Assembly: GCA_950295325.1 (NCBI GenBank)
Contig: OX485809.1
Coordinates: forward strand, 41,137,081 to 41,201,080
DNA: 64,000 nucleotides
Origin: Polytrichum commune
Lineage: Eukaryota; Streptophyta; Polytrichopsida; Polytrichales; Polytrichaceae
Direction of reading: 5' to 3'
Part shown: positions 48,798 through 60,560 of the stretch, piece by piece
How the letters are laid out: each line of letters opens with the position of its first letter
How positions within the stretch are numbered: position 1 is the stretch's first letter
The notes under the pieces: model-generated
The model's database searches: none
What the model saw: the letters and a program-made list of their open reading frames with translations, nothing else
Told to the model about the DNA's origin: nothing
Translations under genes and position numbers: made by a program

Positions 48798-49475
48798 TAT
48801 TGCAAGTGTTCTATTAAGTAACATATATTTGAATGTCAATAAATGACATGTTTTGGTTTGGATTATTATAATAAAAATTAGCAGTGGACTGAAAGTATTT
48901 CAGATAATTCAGTAACTTTATTTTTATTTAGATTGTGACCCAACTATGTGTGGTTTGATTGATTCACACGGATAAATAATAACACATTTCTAAAAATAAA
49001 AAATAATTAGGAAGATTCTACGCACATCTGCGTAGTAACGTCTTCTTGGTATCCGCCTATAGATTATTTCTGCTTTATCACTAGCTCAATTTGGGATAGC
49101 ACCAGTCAATGTAACCAACCGGATTCGAACCCGGGTTGATCCAGACCTAATACCAGTCTCTTACACAACTCGCATCCACAGGCGGATGTCTCAAAACCTA
49201 GTAGCTACCTACATATTCATTATTTCTAATATCTAATTTTCTTTCTTTTGTAGATTCAGGGCCTTTATTCAACCTGTGGGCAGTTTGAGTGGCTCACAAT
49301 TATGGCACCGACATATATGTATAATGCTGTTATGCACCTACTTGAATTTGCTGGTGTTGTAGAATGTGAGTAGTTGTACAAGTGCTAGTTGTAGCTATAT
49401 GTATAAGGATGTCAATAAATGACAAGTATTGGTTTGAATTATTATAATAAAAATCAACAATGGATTGAAAGTGTT
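48730..49475 (+). repeat. Partial tandem duplication of the transposase 3' end
   Basis: Positions 48730-48900 (last codons, stop and downstream region) are repeated at about 49304-49475. Both read LLE-AG--ECE and a stop, and both contain a CAATAAATGACA polyadenylation-like signal. The second copy follows a TTTCTTTTGTAG acceptor (49242-49253), so it may be an alternative or ancestral last exon. Confidence 0.8.
49005..49205 (-). mobile_element. tRNA-derived SINE-like insertion
   Basis: On the minus strand a perfect pol III B box, GGTTCGAATCC (49121-49131), lies within a T-arm-like CCGGGTTCGAATCCGG. A weak A-box-like segment is about 45 bp upstream. Downstream sequence is unrelated to tRNA and ends in a short inverted CTACGCAGATGTGCGTAG and an AT-rich tail. 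It sits between the two copies of the transposase 3' end. A complete tRNA cloverleaf does not fold by eye, so a SINE or tRNA relic is more likely than a functional tRNA. Confidence 0.45.
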
Positions 49476-49691
49476 CTAAATGATTTATGGAAATAGGGCC
49501 CTTTCACTTGTGCTTCATTTAAAATATTGGCAATTTACAATTGAAAATATGCAATTAATTTGTCAAAAATTTGGTTGTAAACCCTAAACCCGTGTGTCTT
49601 TACTAAATTTGGATTCATTGCTCATGTGTTACTGCTCACCGCTCACCCTCACTGCTCATCGCTCATAAGATAGCTTCCCTCATGTTGACAC

Positions 49692-49880
49692 ATGGCGCAA
49701 TGTGAGGGTGTGGGTTGACTTCTTGGATGGTTTGCATTAATGACAAAATTCGTGATATAAGGGAGAGAAATGTGACAATAAGGAGTGACATTCTAACTAT
49801 GAAGATCCGTTCCCTAGGGTTTCGGGATATTAGAGAGTGTGTAACATTATGGAGGTTGATATTACGGAGTTTAGGTTGTA
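49692..49880 (+). mobile_element. MITE-1, right part
   Basis: This is collinear with the right third of MITE-2 (GGGTGTGGGTTGACTTCTT, GGGAGAGAAATGTGACAATA, CCGTTCCCTAGGG, TATGGAGGTTGATATTAC). It ends AGTTTAGGTTGTA, the inverted counterpart of the left end at 38041. Adding both parts gives a MITE of about 490 bp before interruption. Confidence 0.85.
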
Positions 49881-52265
49881 TTGTCTAGAGAGAGAGAGAG
49901 AGAGATGACGTCAACCTTGGGTGTTGGCGTGACTGAGGGCCACTTCACACACAAGCCAAGAGTTGTGACCATGAAATTGTGAGAGCCCAAAAGAAAGTGT
50001 CCAAAGGCCTTTCCAACACACCTCCAACATCATGTAGTGTGGTCACGGACCCTCAAGTGTAGTGTGAAGTCATATGGTCTGGGCCCTCAACCAAACGCTA
50101 TTTCAATGAATTTCTATTCATGCGGGTCCTCACACTTGATAAAGTAGAATAAATCAACGGTTGTGAAGGTTCGGAGTGCCATGGTCTCCCGGTTTTGTGT
50201 GAGACCTACCTCCAAGAGGTGGTTTTTGAAAACATTCCAAGTGACCATGAAACATGATCCATTCGATGCCATGTAGGAATCCATGTACACTTTACATCCA
50301 TCTTGCATTCACATGCTTTGTTGGTCCCTCAAGCGTAGTGTGAAGCGAACTTGGACCAACTCTGCCTTTTCCACCAATGAGAGTGCTTGAAGTGTAATGG
50401 TCACGGGCTCTCAGTCTCATGTGTGAAGTGGCCCAAAGGGACACTTTGCCTTGATCACAAGCGCAAGTTCAAATGTAAATCCAAAACGGGTTGATGGAGC
50501 ATGGCTATGTGAGACAAGAGCTATTGTCTCATGTTGGGGGTAGTGTGAGCCCAAAAGCATGTGCTCACATGTGTTTTTAGTTTGGAAACTATTAAGATTT
50601 GAGTTTGGATATATTATTACCTTATAAAAACATAAAAAGAGTGAGCTTTGATCATGCTTTGATGATCATGCTTTAGGCTGGATAGTTAGTGTGTGGTAGT
50701 TGCATCACTGAAGGATTAGGCTAAATGTTAAGTAGGATTTAGATTTGAAGTGTGAGTGTTATGTTGACTTGAAGGCCGGGGCTAAACTACGGAATTAGGT
50801 AGAGTTGTTGTCCGAATTAGGCAGGTTGGTTGTTCGTAAGAGGGTGGCTGGGACTGTACCCTAGCAATTCTCGGCTGGTGTGTTTGACATTCGGGAGTCG
50901 GAGGAGAGCTCAGGGTGAAAAATGCGAATGTGGGTTGCAGCTAAGCCGAAGGGAAGAGCCTAGGCAGGGGCAACATAAAATCGGTTGGGAGGCCAGGAAT
51001 GGATTCGCCCACAGCTACAGAGCAACATTGTCTAATACCAGGGCAAGGGGAGGAGCTACGTGATGGGCATAGTTTCAGCCAAAGAGGAAAACAACTGCTT
51101 GGACAATGGCCACATTCTGAGGCCGAAGGGATTGTGCAGGCGACTGTCTGTGGGTGTGAGAAGGAAGAAAATTGAGGATTTGCCGCGGGGAAGGGTAAAG
51201 ATCAACTGAGCTGAATGAGGGGGTAATTCGCACACTCTGGCAATCTGCGAACATGGATTCAATGCAGAGTGTCATTATGTGAGGAGACAGGTAGGTTGAA
51301 AAGGAATGAGGATTCGCGCCAAGTCGGGAATTGTTTGAACTAGAGGCGCTACCGCTCTGCACAAAGGGGAGCACTGCTGGATTCCGATCCACATAGGCTA
51401 CAGAAGCGGTAATGGGGACCATGAAGGAGGTGGCGCAGAGCACCTGTGCAATTGGGAGTCGGAGCTCAACTGTTTCTGGGGCTTGAGTAATCTCTGGGCA
51501 ACCAATTTGCGGTGGCTGGGCCAGCCGGCTGACCGAACTTTGATAGTTGACGGGCGATGACGTCCTATGACGGGTGATGACGGGCTCATCATCTGCCCAA
51601 CAACGTAGAATTACGCTCAGCCACTTAACACTGAGGATCCGGTAATCAACTCTAGGGTAGGGGATTAGCATTTAGGAGGTGGGAAATGCTAGGTTACGGA
51701 AGAATTAGTGGGATAAGCAAAGAAGGGCCACCAATTAGGTGGTAATGGTCACTTATTAGGTACTTAATAGTTAGTTAGAGAGTAGGGCTTGAATTTCAAG
51801 GAACATGGATAACTAAAGAGGGGAGTTGTGTGAATGGTTACAGTGAAAACTGACCATTGGGGGTTGGGTGTTTCTAAACACTTGACACTTGGGTGGTGGA
51901 ATAAAGTTGTGAATTGATGAAGTTGTTTTATTGGTAAGAGGGAACTTAATCCTAAGGGAGGGGAAATCACACTGAGCTAGATGTGGGCCTTGGACTCTCA
52001 CCCGGACTACGAACGCATAAGGGTGGGAGTTTAGGCCTCACATGTAGCCTACAATATTGTCTAGACCTAATATGACATCAATGAATCCTCAACTTATTTA
52101 TGTTACTTGTTTGACATTCATAAATGATGTCATTTGTTGCTTAGGATTGGCAATGCCGTGCTCTAATGTTGAACATGTGGTAACATTCCAAATTTTATTG
52201 TGATTGCATTGTACACTAGAATGGTGTATAGCATGAGGTCAAAAATATTTTGCATGTATGACTTC
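49881..52265. other. Intergenic sequence, partly GC-richer
   Basis: An (AG)n run follows MITE-1 (49886-49904). A 198-codon open frame on the minus strand (51671-51075) lies in a GC-richer island. It has no recognised domain and overlaps shadow frames, so I do not call it a gene. Nothing else is supported. Confidence 0.3.
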
Positions 52266-52268
52266 TAA

Positions 52269-52656
52269 GGGCAAGCCCAGTGACCCTGCACCTGCATTTG
52301 CATTTGCGCTTTCTCATCCGCAATGCGGATGCGGATGCAGGATACTAGCCCAGTCACCCTGCTATACCCTAAAATTGAATGTAAATTAATACATGAAGTG
52401 CAGAACTCCCTGCATTTTGGCGAGATATGCAGGGAGCCTGCTATCAGCTAAGGACAAACAACTTCATGGCGGCTTTTAACTAAAGACAACTCAATATGGT
52501 AGGGCCGCAGAAAACTACAATTCATTTTAGAGGGAATTATGAGGTAGTAAGGTAGAATGAGTGGTAGTTTTGCCTGGGTCTGCATCTGCAATCTGGGTGG
52601 AGGCCACTTTTCATTCCCGGATGCAGATGCAGATCCGGGAACGACTGGGCTTGCTC
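52269..52656. mobile_element. Harbinger-like MITE flanked by TAA
   Basis: The ends read GGGCAAGCCCAGTGACCCTG and, inverted, GAGCAAGCCCAGTCGTTCCC. TAA stands on both sides (52266-52268 and 52657-52659), matching the 3-bp target duplication of PIF/Harbinger elements. Inside both ends, GCATTTGC and GGATGCAGATGC-type short repeats form extended imperfect symmetry. At 388 bp it has no coding capacity. Confidence 0.78.
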
Positions 52657-52659
52657 TAA

Positions 52660-55195
52660 GTCATAGTATTTGCAGATCACTTGATATGTGTGGCATGTCA
52701 TTGATAAAGGCTAGGATACCCAATGGCCTTCGAGAACATGCAAGGAAACCTATAGCAACCATATTTTTTACATGGAAATCTTGTATTGCTAGTTACAAAA
52801 TAGAAGTTGAACATTCTGTCGACTTTTCATAGGTGAAATCTCCACAAACATCCTCAATATCATAAAATTTTGAGTGAATGTATTCATATTTGTATGAAAA
52901 TTTGTAATATTGTCCATATGTGGCTTCACCATTCCAATGGCTATTGCCATTTTGGCTTTCTTAAAAACTTGAAAAAAAAAGTGTTGATTGGCATGATTAC
53001 GCATTGAAAAACTTACCACCGATTATCATCAAAGTGCATTTGCAAATGCTACGGTCCACATAACCAAATAGGCAACTACTATAAGTATCCTACATATTTG
53101 TATTTTATGACAGGCCATTCAAATTGGATGAAAATGGTCAATCCAACAAAAACCCATCTCCTATAGATTTATTGAATCTTTTATTCCAATTGGACGCAAC
53201 TTGAACACACTATGTATTTAGCTTAATGTGGCTCACACTATTCATCATTGACCAACGTCAAATGAAATTGTAATCACCTAGTGGCAACCGTAGAAATTCC
53301 AAGCAATTTATGTAGGCATAAAAATCTTTTAGACAAATCTAGATATTTTAGAAGATGGTGCAAGTGGGTGTGCAAGTGGTGATATTGAACAACCTAAGCC
53401 CAAATTCATGTTTAAAATATGATACAATTATGTTGAATTGATGATTCTCTACAAAATATTTGATGGTGACCTCCAGTGTATAATGAATTCAGGGAATGTG
53501 ATAAATACAAAATTAAAAATAGTTAAAGTCATGAAATTTATGTCCAAAACCAAATCTAGCCATTTTCTTTCGAGCATTACTTTCAATGAAAACTTTTGGA
53601 GATCTCATCTTAGTATTTTATATTTGAATATTTAGCACAATAAAAGAGGTCACCATGAAAAATATTCAATTTAAACAATGTTTTTTCTATTATTTTAAGG
53701 CATTTGACCAAAAAAAGGTTTTAAGTTACTGGGGCACTTTCTTGGTCCACTCTACCATGCTTGCACCCATTCCAGAGTTCGAGGCCTCTTGTTTGCTCCC
53801 AACGATGTATATTTTGGGCAAAATTTTGCCAAATACTTACCTATGTTTATGGGTGTTGACCTTCGCATGTTAAAACACGGGTAAGAAACCATGGCACGTT
53901 GCCAATTACTTATTTGGTCCATGCTATAGATAGCCAGTTGCCTCACCCAACATTTCGAGTATTGCCAACATTCACAACGAATGAGGTTAATGGAATTGCC
54001 ACCCCCCAATCCCATGTAGTAGGCAAATTTGACACTCAAGTGCCGTGAATCGCCAACCCTCTCAAGTGGAAGAGATTTCACGTCGCTTGTACAAACCCAC
54101 CATGCCAAGCGTCCCATTGCCAATTTGAGCCTTGCCACAATGTTTCAAGTTGCCATTTGCTAGATGCAACATCCATCTCCTTGCCAATCATCTATTCTTC
54201 GATGTGGCCATCACTAGTTTTGGGAATTCATATGTGCATGTTGCTAGTCTTTTGCTTATTTTGGTGTTTGCAAGGATGATTGAATTTCCTGACCGCATTG
54301 TGCATTTTGCAGGACCTGTAGATGCGAAGATGAACAAAGGGATGAGTTGTAAAAATGAGCACAAAGGATGAGCAAAGGGATGAGCAAAGGGATGAGCACA
54401 TGGGATGAGCAATGCGAGTGAGCATCGTTGATAGAGAGTCATTGGAGTTAGGGGAACGATGAGTTGCAAGGTAAGTGCATGTATAAGTCTCGTCCTCATC
54501 TCTGCTTCTCATCATTTGGATTTTCCTGCTACTTTTGTGTGTGTTGGTTATCAATTCTTTGCATGTTGCATTTGTGTTACATGTTGTCCAACTCTAAGAG
54601 ATGGCTCTCCCTCTTAGATTGCCAATTCATTTCACATGTTGTTGGTCCCCTTGAGTCTCTTCTTGAGGGCCTTCAAACTCCTATCAAACTTGATCCAATG
54701 CTGGTAGTTGCCAAAACTAGAGAGAGTAGACAAAGGTATGAGAGGAAGAAGATGTTTCAGGATGCATGGGCAACAAAAACAACCTAGGCGGAGAGTAAAC
54801 TAGGTGACGATGGTAAGGCCACCAAGTCCACTGCCTAACCTACACCAAAATTCTTAAACTATCTCATGGGGTTGCCTCACTAGGTTGGGCCACCATTTTG
54901 GATTTGACCGGTCACAAGCCACAAACTCAAGTATTCAACAAAAAATTTGTAAGCTAAAACTTCCAAGCTGACTGTTTAAAGTCGAAGACTTGAAGAATGG
55001 ATCCACACCTTTTTTTATAGAAGATAAAACAACACCGAGCATTTACGTTGGAGCTTCTCTTGTAGCATTACACTAAGAGAAAATAATGCACATTGCTACT
55101 AGTATGAGGGATACTCAATCTCTTATTGGTTTTGGAGCAGGCTACGCTTGGCCTACACACTATCGCATGTTGGAGTTGGTAGGCGACATTGGTGT
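52660..55195. other. Intergenic sequence with a GATGAGCA minisatellite
   Basis: No gene is established. Positions about 54338-54427 hold an irregular tandem of GGATGAGCAAAG-like units. Short open frames here have no domains. Confidence 0.35.
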
Positions 55196-55199
55196 GGGG

Positions 55200-56250
55200 G
55201 TGGGCCTTCATAGAGGTTGCTTAATCCTTAACTTCCTAGAGGGTATTGTGGTTTTATTAGGTCATCTAAAAAGTAAGTTTTTTAGAGCTCACTTTTTATT
55301 GTTGTACACTCTAGAAATTCCATAGTATCACATATGTGGCAACCAAAGTGCATGTAATATTACGGAGTTTTGTAGTGTTAACATGGATGTGTGATACTAG
55401 TGAATTAGTGTAGCATGTGACACTATGGATTAACACAAAGTGCAACATTTTAATGGTGTGGTGTGGTCCACTCCACTTGGCCTTCCCGGGCGATGTGGTG
55501 GACGCATGCACCAACATTCAACAAGTGGCATAAGAAGAAGAAGAAGCAGAAGACACTCCACATGTTGACACATGGCACAATGCGAGGGTGTGGGTTGACT
55601 TCTTTGGTAGTTTGCATTAATGACAAATTTTGTGATATAAGGGAGAGAAATGTGACAATAAGGAGTGAGATTTGAACTACGAACATCCGTTCCCTAGGGC
55701 TTCGGGATGTTAAAGAGTGTGACATTATGGAGGTTGATATTACATAGTTTAGGGTGTATCTACGAGGAATGTTCTTGTTGATGATTTTTAGATTACATCA
55801 ATACAATAGCAATATTCATTGATTTTCACAATTCGTTTATGATCTATTGAGAATCATTAAACTTCAAAAAGTTGTGATAAATATATGCAATAAAATTAGA
55901 GTCAAAACTTTCAAGATTATATTAAGAATAGATGCACACTTTGAGGTGAGAAAAATTGTCCATAGAAAATTGACAAGTTTCAATCAAAATAGGACGAAGT
56001 TATTATGTGTAGTAATGTATCAACAAAGGGGAACGTTAGTTCATTCTCGACTTTAAAAAATTATTGTGAACAACCAGGTCTTCATATTGAACATGAATTG
56101 TCACCATTGACAAGACGATTTCGTAAGGAACACAATGATGCCTATTGCGACATTCCTAGCACCTTCCTTTTGGATGAATTCACCTTCAAAAGTCATTCAT
56201 AAGCCCAAAATGGGCCTCTCATGAAGTAAAGAGTTAAGAATTTCAAGAAG
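55200..56250 (+). repeat. Dispersed repeat, inverted partner of 60065-60560, carrying MITE-2
   Basis: Blocks around the MITE (TTAACTTCCTAGAG, GTCATCTAAAAAGTAAG before it; GATTACATCAATA, ATGCAATAAAATTAGAGTCA, TTGAGGTGAGAAAA, TATCAACAAAGGGGAACGTT, AGCACCTTCCTTTTGGATGA after it) occur in the same order, inverted, at 60560-60065. The second copy lacks the MITE, so it shows the empty insertion site. Confidence 0.8.
55305..55758 (+). mobile_element. MITE-2, uninterrupted relative of MITE-1
   Basis: The 454-bp element has inverted ends TACACTCTAGAAATTCCATA and TACACCCTAAACTATGTAAT (inverted right end). It is collinear with both halves of MITE-1. The TA at each outer end could be a TA target duplication. 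The related repeat at 60065-60560 has no insertion at the corresponding position. Confidence 0.82.
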
Positions 56251-59200
56251 TCAAGCTCTCATTTTAAGGGCCCCAACCCAAAAGATATCCAAGCATGCTT
56301 TGCCTTGTCACAACTTCCCCTTGGTTGGTATTATTCCCCCTTGATATCTCCATGACATTATTCAGTTGTGTATGTACATAGTACGTTGGTTGGGGCCAAG
56401 AAGCATCTAGATTCTCTTCGGAACTATACTATGTTTACTTTCACATCAAAGCAATGCACTAGTATATTCAGGCTAGAAAAACTCGGGTGAAGTGTTGCAC
56501 TCATATTATTAGAATGGAACAACTTACAACAATTGGATAATATTATGTCACTTTGAACATGATCATTGTACACTTGCTCAGATTATCTAGAGCTTAAAGA
56601 TATCTTGTCAAACTCTTGCTAGTTTGAGCTGGTGGGAAGAAAGGTTGTTAACTCCAAGAATCAAACTCCCCAAAATTGCAAGTTCTATCTCTTAACTTGA
56701 GTTTTGGTGGTAAGAAAGCGTATAGTAACAATTTAAGGCAAATGTGCCAAAATCAAACACAAAAATAATTTGGAAACCTAAACTTGAGTGGTCTATGGTT
56801 AGGTTTAAATCTCATAATTGGAACAAAAAAGACACGTGTTTGAAAGAGATTGGACTAAGAGCTCAGAGTATACTGATCATTCTAGACTTGATAGCCAAAA
56901 TGACCGTGAGGGACCTATATAACCACTTAATGAGCAAGAGAATCTTCGCTTTGATAAGAATAAGATATTCATCAGAGCTCCACAAAATTTGAAGCCAATG
57001 GGCACATGGACAATTTGGATTTGTTAATCACCTTGCACTCATTGCATGTTTCATATCCTTCAAGATGTGAGTGCAGATAAAAAAGGTAGGGGATTGTTAA
57101 ATCGACCATGTAATTTGTTACAACGACCACAACTAACATGTAAGTACATTTGGATAAACCACTTGTCCAAAAATAGGATGGGATGTGCACTTGTGGAGAC
57201 AAAAACATCAAACGACAACTGCAAAAGCAACAACACAACAATCACAACTTCAAATGTTTGTATTTCATGTTCACCAACCATTAGATTCGTGTAGTTTTGC
57301 GATCTAGTGTAAGTCATATTGGCGGTTGGAATTGTCCGAAATTCATTCATAATTCCAAATATACTTAAATCCTATTTCTACATAGATGCATCACGCAGTC
57401 ACATGAGCTATTAACATTTAATTCTCCATTGCACGCATGAAGAGGAGCAAGGTAATTGGTTTCATGTTATAACTAATAAACTTGGCCAACTTGGATGACA
57501 AGTGAGAGCATGTAGCCTACATGTGACCATCTTTGTGGTTGTTTTAACTACTGTGTGGTTGATTTAACAATCTTCGAAACTATCCATCTAAGGCACGTCT
57601 AAAGTCGAGGCATCTTTAACCCATAAAATAAAAGGGTTTGCATCTGTTTGGGAGAAGGAGTAGCGGGATATTGATTTTCTTGTGAAGAGAAACAAATTAT
57701 AAGGAAAATGCAACAAAATATAAAGTTTTTTCACGAATATGGAAATTGCTCCAAATTTCAAAGCAGTAATTTAGGGTAACACTCTATAGCATCATCCATA
57801 ACATAATTGATCTGAATCCTACTACTTGGCTATGCCAATTCTCATAACTCTTACGAGGGTAACCAACCACAAGCTGCCACCACATAAACCCTAACTCCGT
57901 TTGCACAGTAAAAAATATAGATCTCATCCATGTCGGCATTACATGACCCTAGTGAGAGGTTAAATGGACTTGGTCGTCTATGGATGCATGTCTTAACCTT
58001 ACTACCTTATGTCAAGCACTTCTCCTAGAATAGATGCCTCAATGTCGGCAATAGGTGACCTTACCGTGTGACAACACGTCCCGGCCACTCAAACCTCGAC
58101 ACCTGTCACATGCACCCTTTTCCACATGAAATTTGTCTTGGCCTCCACCTTGCCTACACACAAGGGGATGATGCAACTACCTATCTAGCCCTTGCCTTGT
58201 GGTTGGTTGGTCGGTTTCCCTTTGATGCCCCTTCGGTGTCAATGACCTTTTGGAGGCCCCTCGAGGCGAGAGCCGGTGCATTGCTTGGTGCACGTGGAAA
58301 GGCCTTTGTTGCGTCGATGCTACGCACATATTTGGCATCCACACTCTCGCTAACTTCAATGTTTTCTCTTTCTCTTCTTCATCCCTCGACCCGACTTCCA
58401 AAAGACGCGTTAGGTATCGATGTGGCATTTGTTCGCGATTTGTTTCGTGGGCCATGGCGATGTTTCCCTATTCCCTCTTCTTCCCAAAGTGGAGCCCATC
58501 GCGGCGTGGCATGGAGGCGTCATTTTGGTTTGTTTGGTTGACAATCATTTGCTATTATTGAACTACTCCCAAGAAACTTGAGGCCCCAAACGACGCACAT
58601 ATAGTCGCATCCACACTTGCTTAACACTTTGTTCTCTTATCGATTTCTCAACCCCCAAAGTCGCCAAAGACGCGGTGTTGATGTGGCATTTGGTTGAGTT
58701 TCGTGGGGCCATGGTTCTCTTTCACTTTTTTCAAAGTGGCTTACTTACCATGACGTTGCTATTGTTTTACTACTTCAAGAAGCTCGAGTTCCCAAATTCT
58801 GGGAGACTTGAAGGAATTCGATAAGGATAACCTAGAATTGTCTCACTTTAAGGTGGACGTGCCTAAATTGAACACAACAATAATCTAGCCATTAATATTT
58901 GAATGGTATGTGGTTGTTTGTGGATCTAAGAACTGGCACCAAAAAGACAATTTATATTTTATATTTTATATTTATTTTTAAAGAGAATGAATTCCGTGCT
59001 TAAAAATTGCTAGTCATTCTAAGCTCAATAGTCAACATAATCTGGAGGGACCTATGTGACCACTTAAAGAGTAGGAGAATTTTCACTTTGATGATGAAAT
59101 CTAAACAAGATGTTCATATGAACTCTGAACATTGTGAGGCAAATGACTACAAACACGATTTGGATTTGCTAATTATCTTGCATTGATTATGCATCCTACA

Positions 59201-59940
59201 TCCTATGAGAAGTGCTCGGGGGGGGGGGGGGGGCACCGGCCGAAAAGTAGAAACCACGTGAGAACAACTATAGGGTATTTTTTATTCATTGGAAGGAAAA
59301 TTTCTATAAACTTTGGATCTACCATGGCCTCCTTAAATTGCAAAACATGTGATTATATATAATTTAGTGTAAGAGGAAAACCCCCACTTTAGGTTTGAGG
59401 TAGAAATAAATTAGGGTGACAAAAAATAAGGAGGATTAAAAAATAAAAATAAAATGAGTATATTTACATATAATACAAGAATGAAAGAAATATTGAATGA
59501 ATATTAATGGATGGGTCAAACTATGGATGAAGACTTAGAATTGATTGGGATTTAGGATCAGGGTTTAGCCTATGCGCCTCCACGCCTCACATTCCCTTCT
59601 TTGCTTAGCTTTACTTTCTCTTTCTCTTTCTCTTGCTCTTAGCATTTCGCAAGTCACTCTGGGTTTGCATAATACTTATGCGGGCTGCACCGTGTGATAT
59701 TCTCAAGCTCTAGCAACAACTCTTCGACTCTTCTATTAGCTTCCTCAACCCTCTCCTCAGCTTGAGGCGCCCAATCTTCGGCTTCATCTGTTGCCTTCAT
59801 GAATACTTCTCAACCATTGTGATAAAGGTTGCACTCCTTCTCCAAATGGATGCATTCTTGAGTTAGTCTTCCATCTTCATTTATAGTTCTATGGTTTAGG
59901 GTTTAGGGTTTAGGGTTGTAGTTTAATGTATCTAATTTGT
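56251..59940. other. Intergenic, with dispersed-repeat copies
   Basis: Copies of the AAAAAGACACGTGTTTGAAA / GAGATTGGACTA / GGGACCTAT--ACCACTTAA family lie at about 56820-56960 and, more diverged, at 58940-59110. Positions 58250-58530 and 58575-58745 form a diverged tandem duplication (GACGCGT, GATGTGGCATTTG, TTTCGTGGG-CCATGG). A G-run is at 59217-59233 and a telomere-like (TTTAGGG) run at about 59891-59917. The 157-codon plus frame at 58068-58541 has no domain. Confidence 0.4.
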
Positions 59941-59943
59941 TAT

Positions 59944-60030
59944 GTGGGACTAACAGTATTATGTGGAATATTTCTCACATTCAGACTGAATGTGAGGAAT
60001 ATTCTGTAGAATATTGTGAGTCCCACAAAA
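59944..60030. repeat. Long hairpin
   Basis: GTGGGACTAACAGTATT...GAATATTTCTCACATTCAG pairs with CTGAATGTGAGGAATATTC...GTGAGTCCCAC across a two-base centre, giving an imperfect stem of about 40 bp with a perfect or near-perfect 19-bp core. It could be a small MITE or a hairpin RNA source; nothing decides between them. Confidence 0.6.
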
Positions 60031-60064
60031 CATTGCTATGGATCTAAATAATGTTATGCAACAC

Positions 60065-60560
60065 CTAGGATTGCTTAACCCTTAACTATCTAAGAGGCCC
60101 ATTTTGGGCTTATGAATGACTTTTGAGGGAAAATTCATCCAAAAGGAAGGTGCTAGGAAGGTCACAATAAACTAATGTCGAGAATGAATTAATGTTCCCC
60201 TTTGTTGATACATTATAGTACATAGTAACTTCATACTTTTTTGATTGAAACTTGTCAATTTTCTATGAACTCTTTTCTTACCTCAAAGTGTATATTTATT
60301 CTTCAAAGTTTTGACTCTAATTTTATTGCATATACTTGTCACAATTTCTTGAAGTTTAATGTATCTAATTTGATTATTAACAAATTATGAAAATCACTTA
60401 ATATAGTGTTCTTATTGATGTGATCCTAAAATCATTAGCAACAACTTTTATTTTAGGTACAATAAAAATTACACACTAGAAAGCTTACTTTTTAGATGAT
60501 CTAATGAAACCACAATATGCTCTAGGAAATTAAGAGTTAAGCCATGCCTCAAGGTAGAAG
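60065..60560 (-). repeat. Inverted copy of the 55.2-56.25 kb repeat, without the MITE
   Basis: Read on the minus strand this follows the order of 55200-56240 but has direct continuity where MITE-2 is inserted (TTTTTATTGTA followed by CCTAAAATAAAAG). It serves as the empty site for MITE-2. Confidence 0.78.

Larger units (their letters stand above)
38343..49680. mobile_element. 11.3-kb MULE-like DNA transposon with transposase and methyltransferase-like gene
   Basis: The left end starts GGGGAGTGCTATCTTATGAG and the inverted right end AGGGAAGCTATCTTATGAGC. Similarity continues for about 60 bp as a subterminal cluster of ATGAGC, GTGAGC and GAGCGGT motifs, plausible transposase-binding sites. Exact 11-bp direct repeats flank the element, and a paralogous empty site exists at 55561. 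Inside are two divergent genes separated by about 0.6 kb (starts near 44506 minus and 45070 plus), palindrome arrays, a partial duplication of the transposase 3' end and a SINE-like insertion. The duplication length and transposase type place it with Mutator-like elements. The size and cargo are unusual. The methyltransferase-like gene is decayed, so this copy may be non-autonomous for that function. Confidence 0.88.
38332..49691. repeat. 11-bp target-site duplication of the large transposon
   Basis: CATGTTGACAC stands directly outside both ends (38332-38342 and 49681-49691). The uninterrupted MITE-2 has it once, at 55561-55571, in the matching position, which shows the pre-insertion state. 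Confidence 0.93.

Noticed and set aside
49085-49200. Functional tRNA gene on the minus strand
   Set aside because: A perfect B box is present, but I cannot form acceptor, D and anticodon stems; kept only as a SINE or tRNA relic.
49918-49932. TGGCGTGACTGAG shared with the retrotransposon 3' tail near 10037
   Set aside because: A 13-base match is expected by chance many times in a window of this size, and the flanks do not align.
51075-51671. 198-codon minus-strand frame
   Set aside because: No recognisable domain, no splice context and several overlapping frames; a GC-richer island can give this by chance.
58068-58541. 157-codon plus-strand frame
   Set aside because: The region is a diverged tandem duplication (second unit at 58575-58745) and the frame is not kept in the second unit.
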